From: Synergistaceae bacterium OttesenSCG-928-D05
GTDB lineage: Bacteria; Synergistota; Synergistia; Synergistales; Synergistaceae
Assembly: GCA_030266985.1 (NCBI GenBank)
Contig: JAJDJB010000003.1
Span: 1-64,000 of the forward strand
DNA: 64,000 bases
Reading direction: 5' to 3'
Both the position numbers and the translations under genes were made by a program. Position 1 is the first letter of the stretch, and every line of letters begins with the position of its first letter. Below the pieces are notes generated by a model. That model made no database searches, was not told where the DNA came from, and saw only the letters and a list, made by a program, of their open reading frames with translations. Of this stretch, positions 33,850 to 41,942 are shown piece after piece.

Positions 33850-35198
33850 CCGAAAAAAAGTTCCGCGAGCGGGACTAGTACGATCAAGGAAAGCGTGACC
33901 CGCATAAAATAGATTACGCCCATCTGCCAAAATTTAAGCGGGATGGTCGAGTGCCAGACATGCAGCCCGACTTCGGTCAAATTGATCAGCCCAGCGGTAG
34001 TCAGACAAATGCAAAGAAACCGTGCCTTCTGCGTTTGGAGTATCAATCCCGTCACAATTGCGATGTAGTGGTCTACGAATGCGAGCACCACACTGTCGCC
34101 CAACCTTACCGCCTCAATAACTCCCATTCCCTGTAACACGCTTGTGATCGGTGTGGCAAGCACCTTCACGATAGGTGTGAGTTCCGCCGCCAGCAGCAGA
34201 GTCGTTCCGACCGTGATGATGAGCGGGATCGTGCTGTATATGAGCGGGACAAGAATCCATATCGATTCCTTGAGATAGCTTTTCACCGTCATATGGCGCG
34301 CCTTGTCCATTCCATGGATAAACGCACGGCGCACCAGCGAAGTTCCGTGGCGAAGCGGATCGTGCGGCATTTGCTCGCGCGGCGAACCGTCTATGTAGCT
34401 GTCCGGGATGCTGCGGAGCGGCCAGATGCGCGGCAGGATTATGGCGAGCAGGAACATGCACAGGTACGTTGAGAAAAGAATGTGCAGAAACGCGTGGCTC
34501 ATCATGAGCAGCGTCGTCACGGCGTAAATATTGTAAACGCCCGCAAGGGAGAAACTTGCAACCATCACAGCGGCTTCGCGGTCGCTGTAATGTTTCCCTT
34601 TGTGCATTTTCGCCGTGATCACGACCGCCATTGAACTGCTGCCCAGCCAAGACGCGATGCAGTCGATGCAGGAGCGTCCCGGCAGCTTGAAAAGGGGGCG
34701 CATGATCGGTGACATAAAGACGGAGACAAATTGCACGAGGCCAAAATCCAAAAGCAGGGGGGCAGCAAGCGCAAGGATAATCGAGAGGATCAGGAGACGT
34801 GCCGCAAGGTGGTTGACGACCATGACGGCGCATTTCAAAAAGACGCCGAACGTCGTATAGTCGCCCCATACGACAAACATCGCGATTGGCAGACTCAGGC
34901 AGCGTACAAGTAGCCAGAAGGGTTCTCCCACCAGGCTTTCATACAGATGTTCGTCCGCCATGATCCATTTCGGTTTTAGGGAAATTGCCATAATGCTTGA
35001 AAAAACGACAAAAAAGCACATGGCAACAACAGCAACACCAAGGTGCGCTTGCAATTTATCCAGAAAAAATTCTTTTACATGACCGATCAAGGTGTTCGTT
35101 TCCCCTTGTATCGAGAAGGGAACCAAAAAAGACCAGACGCCAAAAAAAGACGGCATTAGAAAGAGGGCTATATCCCTTTTGTGAAGTACTGACTCCAC
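33846..35198 (-). CDS. YjiH-family membrane protein (nucleoside-recognition/Gate domain)
   Basis: The 450-residue polytopic protein has about ten membrane helices and the Gate-domain pattern (GRSCIDCIASWLGSSSMAVV and, late, VIEAVRLGDSVVLAFVDH) of YjiH/SpmA-like transporters. The substrate is unknown; such proteins are often near peptidases or amino acid genes in anaerobes. The start is uncertain: the GTG at 35198 lies within the AAGGAGGTGG ribosome site itself, and the next ATG is 14 codons further in. An M19 dipeptidase lies 1.3 kb upstream, but an independent transcript is likely because 110 bp separate it from the ppx-like gene. Confidence 0.85.
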   Translation of the reverse strand: MESVLHKRDIALFLMPSFFGVWSFLVPFSIQGETNTLIGHVKEFFLDKLQAHLGVAVVAMCFFVVFSSIMAISLKPKWIMADEHLYESLVGEPFWLLVRCLSLPIAMFVVWGDYTTFGVFLKCAVMVVNHLAARLLILSIILALAAPLLLDFGLVQFVSVFMSPIMRPLFKLPGRSCIDCIASWLGSSSMAVVITAKMHKGKHYSDREAAVMVASFSLAGVYNIYAVTTLLMMSHAFLHILFSTYLCMFLLAIILPRIWPLRSIPDSYIDGSPREQMPHDPLRHGTSLVRRAFIHGMDKARHMTVKSYLKESIWILVPLIYSTIPLIITVGTTLLLAAELTPIVKVLATPITSVLQGMGVIEAVRLGDSVVLAFVDHYIAIVTGLILQTQKARFLCICLTTAGLINLTEVGLHVWHSTIPLKFWQMGVIYFMRVTLSLIVLVPLAELFFG

Positions 35199-35308
35199 CT
35201 CCTTTTCGAAAAATCGCGAAAACGCAAGAAGGTCGCGCGAGGGATTATCTGTATATTATAACATATTGCAATGTCCTAATAGGATAAATAGACACAGCAC
35301 GAAGAAAT

Positions 35309-36247
35309 TTATTGTTCCCGGAAAAACAGCTCTTCCATGACGCCGTGTCTGAGTCCGCGCGTACTGATTAAAAATTCGTCTTTGCCGAAGAATGAGAGGA
35401 TTTGTTCTACGAGAAGCGTTCCGGCAGGTGCGATAAGGGCGCGATCTGCCGGCATACCGGGGATTTGTTTCCGTGTTTCCAGGGTGCTGCCGATATAAAG
35501 CGAGAGCTGCCGCCTTACTTCGGCAAGATGCAGTGCCATTCCTTCAATTTTCCGTCTGTCGTAATGGCGGAGAGCGAGCGACACGGCGCCAAGCACCGCG
35601 GCCGTTCCGCCTACGCCTACCAGCCGGAAATTCTTTGCGGCAGTTTCTGTCTGAATATTCATAGCATCTGTCCGCGAAAGAAAACGGCGTACGTGTGCGC
35701 GCGCTTTTTCAAGAGCATCAAAAGACAGTTCGTTTTCTGCGTTTAAATACGAATCGAAAAGCGTCAGCGCGCCGATTGGGACGCTGACCCTGCGCATCAC
35801 GCAGCCATTTGCCCCGAAAGCGAATTCCGTGCTGCCTCCCCCCGCGTCAAACATCAGGACTGGCGTTCCTTCGTGAATGCAATTTACCGCCGCGAACGAA
35901 AGGCGCGCCTCTTCGTCGCCATCGATGACACGAATACGCACGCCTGTTTTTTCTTCGACGAGTCCGATAAATTGTGCCGCGTTGCCCGCCGTCCGCAATG
36001 CCGCCGTTCCCACGGCAAGGATATTTTCCGCGCCTGCTGCGCGGGCTTTTTCCGTCAGAGTCAAAATTGCCTGCGCCGTTCGAACCGCGGCCGTTTCCGA
36101 GATCACCCCGCTCTTTTGCAGACCATCGCCCAGGCGGACGACCTGTACGACTTCATCGAGCGTTTGATATCCCCGCTTCTCTTTCTCTGCCACAAGGAGC
36201 TTGACGGAATTTGTTCCGACGTCGATCACGGCGGCGCGTTCAGGCAT
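35309..36247 (-). CDS. Ppx/GppA phosphatase family protein
   Basis: The 312-residue protein has the actin-like fold of exopolyphosphatase/guanosine pentaphosphatase: AAVIDVGTNSVKLLV (P-loop 1), AVGTAALRTAGN, a GDEEARLSF stretch, MFDAGGGSTEFAF (P-loop 2) and VGVGGTAAVL. It is the short form, without the C-terminal helical/HD extension of E. coli Ppx. It hydrolyses terminal phosphates of polyphosphate or pppGpp; which one is open. It follows a HicB-like gene by three bases and an M19 dipeptidase gene, all on the minus strand. Confidence 0.93.
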   Translation of the reverse strand: MPERAAVIDVGTNSVKLLVAEKEKRGYQTLDEVVQVVRLGDGLQKSGVISETAAVRTAQAILTLTEKARAAGAENILAVGTAALRTAGNAAQFIGLVEEKTGVRIRVIDGDEEARLSFAAVNCIHEGTPVLMFDAGGGSTEFAFGANGCVMRRVSVPIGALTLFDSYLNAENELSFDALEKARAHVRRFLSRTDAMNIQTETAAKNFRLVGVGGTAAVLGAVSLALRHYDRRKIEGMALHLAEVRRQLSLYIGSTLETRKQIPGMPADRALIAPAGTLLVEQILSFFGKDEFLISTRGLRHGVMEELFFREQ

Positions 36248-36250
36248 TGC

Positions 36251-36529
36251 TCAGCACTCCGCTTTTTTTATGACGGTCTCAACCAAAATCACTTCTCCGG
36301 CGTTCAGCTTCCGCAATTCTTCGAGATCGGGAGACTTCGGAAGCGGCATGCCCGCTGCAGCCCAAAAGCTGATATACTCCCCCAGCACATCGGGTGCGCG
36401 CGCTATTACATCGGCGCGATCCGTCCCTTCCACCCAGCAGCCGGAAAGCCCGACAAAATTTGCGACCCAAAGCCTGCCGCCGTCATATCCGAATGAAAGA
36501 AGCGCGGGATAGGAAAATTTCTGCGCCAT
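36251..36529 (-). CDS. HicB-family antitoxin-like protein (orphan)
   Basis: The 92-residue protein matches the HicB partial RNase H-like fold: FSYPALLSFGYDGGRLWVANF, GLSGCWVEGTDRADVIARAPDVL and a C-terminal beta strand (EVILVETVIKK). Classical HicB proteins neutralise a HicA mRNA interferase encoded next door. No HicA-like frame is found on either side. Its start overlaps the stop of the M19 gene (TGATG), and ppx-like follows after three bases, so it is embedded in an operon of unrelated enzymes. It lacks an obvious C-terminal DNA-binding domain. Confidence 0.8.
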   Translation of the reverse strand: MAQKFSYPALLSFGYDGGRLWVANFVGLSGCWVEGTDRADVIARAPDVLGEYISFWAAAGMPLPKSPDLEELRKLNAGEVILVETVIKKAEC

Positions 36530-37524
36530 CAGCCAAGCACCTTTTCGAGGACGCGCATAAAATTTTCGCCCAAAAGATTTGCGGAAGTTTTCGGTGAGAA
36601 ATTCGCGCGGATCGGTATGATGAATTTTTCAAGCGCTTCCGTGTGGTCGGCAAAGAGATCTTTTTCATCCGCCGCCGCGTCCATGGATTCTATCGACTGG
36701 ACGCAATCGCAAATATCGAGTCCCAGGCCGACGTGTTCAAATCCGACCATGTTGCCGATATAGGCGAGATGCTCGAGCAGCTTATCCGGGGTACGGTCTT
36801 CGGGCGCACCCGCGGAGAACGGGGCGTAGCAGTTCATGCCGACGACGCCGCCGGATTTTGCGATCGCGCGAATCTGATCGTCCGTCAAATTGCGCGGCAC
36901 GCCGCAGAGCGCACGGCAGTTAGAATGGGACGCGATAAAGGGACCTTCCGCAAGGTTTGCGACTTCCCAAAATCCTGTGTCGTTTAAATGGCTAACGTCA
37001 ATGACCATACCTAGCGCCTGCGCGCCGCGAACGACGTCGCGGCCGAATTTCGTCAGGCCGCCTTCGGTCTTCGGCGCGTTTTCCGCGGAAAAATAAGAAC
37101 CGTCGCCTGCCGCGTTGCGCCTCGACCATGTGAGGCCGACGAGGCGAACGCCCAGGTCATAAAAGGTCCGGAGAAGTAAAATATCGTCGCCAAGGGGCTC
37201 AACGCCCTCGAACGAGAGAAAAATCGCGATCTTGCCTTCCGCCGCAGCCGCACGTGCGCGCGACGCATTCAGGCAAAGCTCGAAGTGATCGGGAGATTCC
37301 GCAATATCTTCTTTCAGCGCGGATATCTGATCGAGCGCATTGCGCAGCGCCATTTCCGGGAGAAAACGGTCGGAAATAAAGATCGAGCAGACCAGTACGT
37401 TGATACCCGCCGTGCGCAAGGCAGGGAGATGGCGCGTTTCAAGGACTTTCGACTCCCCTTTTTTTCTGAAATGGAGCACATCGAGCAAAACGTCAAAATG
37501 TGCGTCCAAAATAATTTCTTTCAT
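36529..37524 (-). CDS. Membrane dipeptidase family protein (peptidase M19)
   Basis: The 331-residue protein is a renal-dipeptidase-type zinc enzyme: DAHFDVLLDV (His9, Asp11), FLSFEGVEPL with the bridging Glu, VIDVSHLND, ASHSNCRAL, GGVVGMN and a C-terminal GLGLDICDC in place of the usual GSDFDG. Family members hydrolyse dipeptides with L- or D-residues. No signal peptide, so it is cytoplasmic. It is co-translated with the HicB-like gene through a TGATG junction. It starts 16 bp downstream of the ThiF-like gene, so all four genes may form one transcript. Confidence 0.92.
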   Translation of the reverse strand: MKEIILDAHFDVLLDVLHFRKKGESKVLETRHLPALRTAGINVLVCSIFISDRFLPEMALRNALDQISALKEDIAESPDHFELCLNASRARAAAAEGKIAIFLSFEGVEPLGDDILLLRTFYDLGVRLVGLTWSRRNAAGDGSYFSAENAPKTEGGLTKFGRDVVRGAQALGMVIDVSHLNDTGFWEVANLAEGPFIASHSNCRALCGVPRNLTDDQIRAIAKSGGVVGMNCYAPFSAGAPEDRTPDKLLEHLAYIGNMVGFEHVGLGLDICDCVQSIESMDAAADEKDLFADHTEALEKFIIPIRANFSPKTSANLLGENFMRVLEKVLG

Positions 37525-37540
37525 TTTGCACCTTCGTTCT

Positions 37541-38368
37541 CTATAATTTTATTTTTTGAAAATTTAAAGTTTGGAGGTCAAACCAGAGCAGTTCTCTGCA
37601 TTGCGCTTCGCTGACGCCGGTTACGATCCCGACCGCAAGGGAAACTTGCAGGGCAGCGACAAACGCGGGCGTGTAGGCAGGATTTCCCAGTTGTACCTCA
37701 ACGCCTTTGTTCGGCGTGTCCGCACTGCCCCAAAGCGGCGCGTCGTTCGGGTAAAAAACGCCGCACTGTCCGAAATTGCCTCCGATCGCGCCGTGTACAA
37801 ACGGAATGCCCGTTTCGGAAGATGCACGGAACAGGTCTTTGCGCGAACTGTTGTTATCGAGCGCGTCGATCACAATATCGCAGCCCTGTAAAAAACGCAG
37901 CGCGCGCGCATAGTCCAAATAATCGGTCTCCGTGTGGACGTCGATCACGGCGTTGAGCTGTCTCACTCTCCGGGCGGCGGCCTCCGCCTTGCGAACGCCG
38001 AGGTTCTCTTCCGTCGCCAGCAGCTGGCGGTTTAAATTGCTGTCGCTGAAGACGTCACCGTCCGCCACGGCGATTTCGCCGAAGCCCATGCGCGCCGCCA
38101 TTTCGACGATCCAGCCGCCAAGCCCGCCGCAGCCGGCCACCGCGACTTTAGAACGCAAAAGTTTCGCCTGCCCTTCCAGACCGGTCGTTCCAATGTTTCG
38201 TTCATAGCGTGAAGGGCAGATACCGTTTTCCAGCGCAAGAATCTCCGCTTCGCGAAAAAAGAGTCCGTTTTCCCGCGCAGCTTCCCTGCACTCAAAAAAA
38301 GGAACGACGGCATACCCTTCTCTTGACTCGCTCTTTTCCGCAATTCGCTCCAGCGCTTTTGCGTTCAT
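37541..38368 (-). CDS. HesA/MoeB/ThiF-family E1-like adenylyltransferase
   Basis: The 275-residue protein has the E1 core: a nucleotide site AVAGCGGLGGWIVE, DGDVFSDSNLNRQLL, a IVIDALDNNSSRKDL stretch with the catalytic Asp, and a later VHGAIGGNFGQCGVF loop. Such enzymes adenylate the C-terminal glycine of small ubiquitin-like sulfur carriers (MoaD, ThiS). The paired CxxC zinc ligands of MoeB are not seen, and no carrier protein gene is adjacent, so the pathway (molybdenum/tungsten cofactor or thiamine) is open. The ATG at 38368 follows GGGGTGGGGA. It is the first gene of a possible four-gene operon. Confidence 0.88.
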   Translation of the reverse strand: MNAKALERIAEKSESREGYAVVPFFECREAARENGLFFREAEILALENGICPSRYERNIGTTGLEGQAKLLRSKVAVAGCGGLGGWIVEMAARMGFGEIAVADGDVFSDSNLNRQLLATEENLGVRKAEAAARRVRQLNAVIDVHTETDYLDYARALRFLQGCDIVIDALDNNSSRKDLFRASSETGIPFVHGAIGGNFGQCGVFYPNDAPLWGSADTPNKGVEVQLGNPAYTPAFVAALQVSLAVGIVTGVSEAQCRELLWFDLQTLNFQKIKL

Positions 38369-38423
38369 TTTTTCCCCACCCCGCAATCTTTTTTACTTCT
38401 ACAGATTATAATATATAGTTACT

Positions 38424-39557
38424 ATGTACAGTGATTTGAAAAGCGACTATCATTTGATTCCGACAAACGACGTTCCGCTTCCCGAGAAAACGGGAGGCAA
38501 GGGGCTTGTTGCTGTGCTGATGAGCGGCGGCGTCGATTCAAGCGCCGCGGCGCTGCTCCTGCAAAACGCGGGATACGATATCGCGGGACTCACGATGCGG
38601 ATCATGGAGTCCGACGAAAACGCGGTCGAGTCAGCCGCCGTCGTTTGCAAAACGCTTTCCGTCCCCCATTTCTGGGTAGATTTAAAAAACGAATTCCACA
38701 AATTTGTGATAGAACCCTTCTGCACATCTTACATGCAGGGCGAAACGCCAAACCCCTGCGCGGACTGCAATGAACGCGTCAAACTCGGACTTTTGTCGGA
38801 AATCGCGGCGACACGCTGGGGCGCGGAGGCCAAAATCGCGACCGGCCACTACGCAAGAATTTTGAGAAGTAATGGCACGACGTGCCTTTGCCGCGCACAA
38901 AACCTGAAGAAAGACCAGTCCTATTTTTTGGCAGGCGTTCGCTATCCCGTCTTGGAGCGCCTCCTCTTTCCGCTTGGAGAAATGGATTCAAAAGAGGAAA
39001 CGCGTAAGCTGGTGCGTGAGGCGGGAATCGCAGTTGCGGACCGCCCGGAGAGTATGGAGATATGTTTTGCGAATGAGCGGGATTATCGCGATTTGAGCGG
39101 ACATTCCGCAACGCCCGGTGTCATTCTCGATACAGAAGGCAAAAAAATCGGGGAGCACACGGGAATCGCGCATTACACCCTTGGGCAGAGAAAAGGACTT
39201 GGGATCGCTTCTCCGCACCCGCTTTATGTGGTGGAGATTCGCCCCCGCGACAATGTCGTCGTAGCCGCACCGCGTGAACTGGCGTTTACGGACGTCGTGA
39301 ATGCAGAGTATGCGAATATCCTGCTGCCCGAAGAAACCCGCTCCGGCGCGCTTCTTTTTGGAAAAATCCGCTCCCAGGGGGAACCCGCGCCATGCAGGAT
39401 CCTCCGCATCGACGAAAACCGCGTATCCGTCCGGTTTGAACGCCCGCTTTTCGCACCCGCCCCGGGGCAGAGGCTTGTTCTTTACACGGAAGAAGGCTGT
39501 GTCGCGCTCGGCGGACGCATCGCGAAGGCCGATTCTGAAAGATTTTTAGATATATAA
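38424..39557 (+). CDS. mnmA: tRNA-specific 2-thiouridylase MnmA
   Basis: The 377-residue enzyme has the PP-loop SGGVDSS (34-40), ETPNPCADCNERVKLG with the catalytic cysteine, ATGHYA, KDQSYFLAG, the second cysteine in ESMEICF and the C-terminal LGQRKGLGI and beta-barrel parts. It places sulfur on U34 of Lys, Glu and Gln tRNAs. The first 25 residues before the PP-loop region are longer than usual. The ATG at 38424 has no Shine-Dalgarno site, and a TATAAT box lies only about 12 bp before it. The message may be leaderless or the true start may lie further in. Confidence 0.95.
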   Translation: MYSDLKSDYHLIPTNDVPLPEKTGGKGLVAVLMSGGVDSSAAALLLQNAGYDIAGLTMRIMESDENAVESAAVVCKTLSVPHFWVDLKNEFHKFVIEPFCTSYMQGETPNPCADCNERVKLGLLSEIAATRWGAEAKIATGHYARILRSNGTTCLCRAQNLKKDQSYFLAGVRYPVLERLLFPLGEMDSKEETRKLVREAGIAVADRPESMEICFANERDYRDLSGHSATPGVILDTEGKKIGEHTGIAHYTLGQRKGLGIASPHPLYVVEIRPRDNVVVAAPRELAFTDVVNAEYANILLPEETRSGALLFGKIRSQGEPAPCRILRIDENRVSVRFERPLFAPAPGQRLVLYTEEGCVALGGRIAKADSERFLDI

Positions 39558-39651
39558 CATCGCGGCGGCGCATACGTTCTTTCGCCAATTCTGTTAAAAT
39601 AGTGATATTCAGAAAGCAGTGAAACTGAGACGGTCCTTCGGAGGAATGCAC

Positions 39652-41343
39652 ATGACGCTGCGAAGAAAAAATTTGATTTTGTTATCTTTAACATTGTTGT
39701 TGCTTTTGCTCCTTCTTGATATTACATTTACCCGCTTCCTGCGAAACTCCGCAAGTGAGCTCGATCAGTCTCGTATGGAACAAAACCTTTCGCGCGTCGT
39801 TCTTTCGATCAACGGTGAGGCTCAGATGCTGAACGCCGTTTCTGAATTATGGGCAAACTCCGACGCCGCGTGGCTTTACATGCGCGGACACAATCCCTCG
39901 TTCCCGGAGCTGGGGCTGGACCGGCAGATTCTAACGACGCTCGGCGTATCTTCCATGATTTTTCTGGATAATGATAAAAAAGTTCGCCTGTTCAAGGACT
40001 ACAGTACGCTGGAAGAACCGTCTTCCCCCGAGAGTGAATTCCTTGCCATTTTCGTGGCGAATCCGCAAAACATGGAACTTTTTAACGACCTGCCGATAAT
40101 GGGAGTCAAAGGAATTGTGCAGCGCGGTAATGAGCCGGTGCTGTTCTCCCTGCAGCCCATTCTGGACTCCGCAATGCAGGGGCCGCAGGCCGGGTATCTG
40201 GTGGTGACCAGGACGCTCAACGCCAGCCTGCTTCTGCATATTACGAGAAATATCAGCTTCAACTTCGCCATCGAACCGGTGACGAATGCCGAGCGAAACG
40301 ACCCCAACCTTCCTGCCGTCGTCTTAAGGGATAACCGCGCAGGAGAGGGCTCGACGGTCGGGCGCAAGCTCGTGCGCGACCACAGGGGAGATCCTTCGTT
40401 CTGGGTCATCGGCATCATGAAGAAAACGGACCTGTCGGACGTCGAACGGAAGATGCAAAAGCTGTTCCTGCTTCTTGCCGGCGTTGCGGTTCTTTTCTGC
40501 CTCCTTTACGACCGTTTCTTCAAACTCGCGTTCACTGATAAGGTAGACCGTCTGCGCGACGAAATCGTGCGCACGCGCGATATTTCGCTGACAAAAGCGC
40601 ATGTGACGACTGACAACGGCAAAGACGAGCTTTCAAGCCTCGCGCGAACGCTCAACGACACGTTCGCTTATCTGGATTTCTCCAAGGAAAGCAAGGAGCA
40701 TCTTGAAGATATCACGCTCAAGGTTTATCAGCGCTTTGCTGATGCGGGGAATCATCTTTGCATGAAAACGCTGGAAGATATCGCGACGCGATTCACCCCG
40801 CGCGATGAGAACATGCGGAGCACAATTCCGCGGGCAGCGGAAAAAGCGCGTGCCTTCGCCGAAAATATGGGAATGGACGGCGAAGAAAGCCTCTATACAT
40901 ATATGGGAGCGCTCTTCAGCCGCATCGGACTTCTAGGGCTTCCGTTCGCGATACGCAGCAAAAACATGCAGCTGACGCCGGAGCAGCTACGCGAATACAA
41001 GAAATACCCCGTTCTTTCAAGGGATTATCTCGAATCAATCGAATTGCTGCGGCCTGCAACGGATATTCCGTATTGCTGGCGGGAGAACTGGGACGGCACC
41101 GGATTCCCGCGCGGACTCAGCGGCAGCGCCATCCCGTTGCCCGCTAGGATTTTCGCGGTCGTCAACGAATGGAACGAACTCACGCGCCCGTGGCTCGGTA
41201 GACGCATCCCGTCGGACGAAGAAGTCGAAACAACGCTGCGGGAAAGGGCGGGCACTCGTTTGGACCCGCAATTGGTTGAGATGTTTATACAAATGCTGAG
41301 AGAAGAAAAGGAAGCCGAGAGGAACGAAGAATGGAAATTGTAG
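39652..41343 (+). CDS. Membrane sensor protein with degenerate HD-GYP domain
   Basis: The 563-residue protein has a membrane helix (about 8-27), an extracytoplasmic sensor region resembling CHASE4 (about 30-265), a second helix (about 270-290), a HAMP-like segment, and a C-terminal HD-GYP-like domain (about 355-530). The latter keeps the WDGTGFPRGLSG stretch (480-491) and IPLPARIFAVVNEWNEL. The HD pair has become SR (SRIGLLGLP near 423), and the HHE before WDGTG is replaced by CWREN. Cyclic-di-GMP hydrolysis is therefore unlikely, and a binding or signalling role is more plausible. The ATG at 39652 follows GGAGGA. It overlaps yedF by 13 bp. Confidence 0.85.
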   Translation: MTLRRKNLILLSLTLLLLLLLLDITFTRFLRNSASELDQSRMEQNLSRVVLSINGEAQMLNAVSELWANSDAAWLYMRGHNPSFPELGLDRQILTTLGVSSMIFLDNDKKVRLFKDYSTLEEPSSPESEFLAIFVANPQNMELFNDLPIMGVKGIVQRGNEPVLFSLQPILDSAMQGPQAGYLVVTRTLNASLLLHITRNISFNFAIEPVTNAERNDPNLPAVVLRDNRAGEGSTVGRKLVRDHRGDPSFWVIGIMKKTDLSDVERKMQKLFLLLAGVAVLFCLLYDRFFKLAFTDKVDRLRDEIVRTRDISLTKAHVTTDNGKDELSSLARTLNDTFAYLDFSKESKEHLEDITLKVYQRFADAGNHLCMKTLEDIATRFTPRDENMRSTIPRAAEKARAFAENMGMDGEESLYTYMGALFSRIGLLGLPFAIRSKNMQLTPEQLREYKKYPVLSRDYLESIELLRPATDIPYCWRENWDGTGFPRGLSGSAIPLPARIFAVVNEWNELTRPWLGRRIPSDEEVETTLRERAGTRLDPQLVEMFIQMLREEKEAERNEEWKL

Positions 41344-41942
41344 ATGCTCGAGGGCTGGAATGTCCGAAGCCAGTCATTAAGACAAAGGAACTCGTAGACA
41401 AGGGCTCACCTGAGCTCATGGTGTACGTCGACAACGAGGTTGCCGCCTCCAACGTCAAGCGTTTTTTGGAGATGCGCGGGTATTCGACCCTGAGAACGGG
41501 CACAGCGCCGGACATTTCAATTTCGGGCGCCCTCACGGCAACGCATGACATCAGCCGCGAAAAGAAAATCGTTCGCTTTGCCTCAAGAACAAAAGTAGAG
41601 GACATTTCATGGTCCCTGCTTCTGTTAAACGACAAAATGGGGGCAGATTCGGACGGTCTCGGTGACGTTTTAATGAAAGCCTATCTCGGCACCATCCAGC
41701 AAAGCGCTGTACCGCCTTCCGTTATCGCGCTGATGAACGAAGCGGTAAAAATGGCTTTGCCGGAGCGCTCGACCAGCGAAATCCTCTCCGAACTCTCGGA
41801 TATGGGTGTTCCGCTTCTCATCTGCGGAACCTGCACTAAACACTTTCAAATTACAGAAAAAATTGAAATCGGCGAGATTTCAAATATGTTTGAAATTACC
41901 GAAGCGGTTTTCGGTGTTTCAAAACCGGTGGTGATCGGATAA
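41331..41942 (+). CDS. yedF: Sulfurtransferase-like selenium metabolism protein YedF
   Basis: The 203-residue protein has an N-terminal TusA domain (1-70) with the conserved cysteine in DARGLECPKP (Cys11), and a C-terminal DsrE-like domain (about 85-200) containing LLICGTCTKHF. This two-domain form is the one linked to selenium-utilising bacteria, where it is thought to handle sulfur or selenium. It begins inside the HD-GYP gene and is followed by a class V aminotransferase that starts on its stop codon (TAATG), another selenium-linked family. Confidence 0.93.
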   Translation: MEIVDARGLECPKPVIKTKELVDKGSPELMVYVDNEVAASNVKRFLEMRGYSTLRTGTAPDISISGALTATHDISREKKIVRFASRTKVEDISWSLLLLNDKMGADSDGLGDVLMKAYLGTIQQSAVPPSVIALMNEAVKMALPERSTSEILSELSDMGVPLLICGTCTKHFQITEKIEIGEISNMFEITEAVFGVSKPVVIG

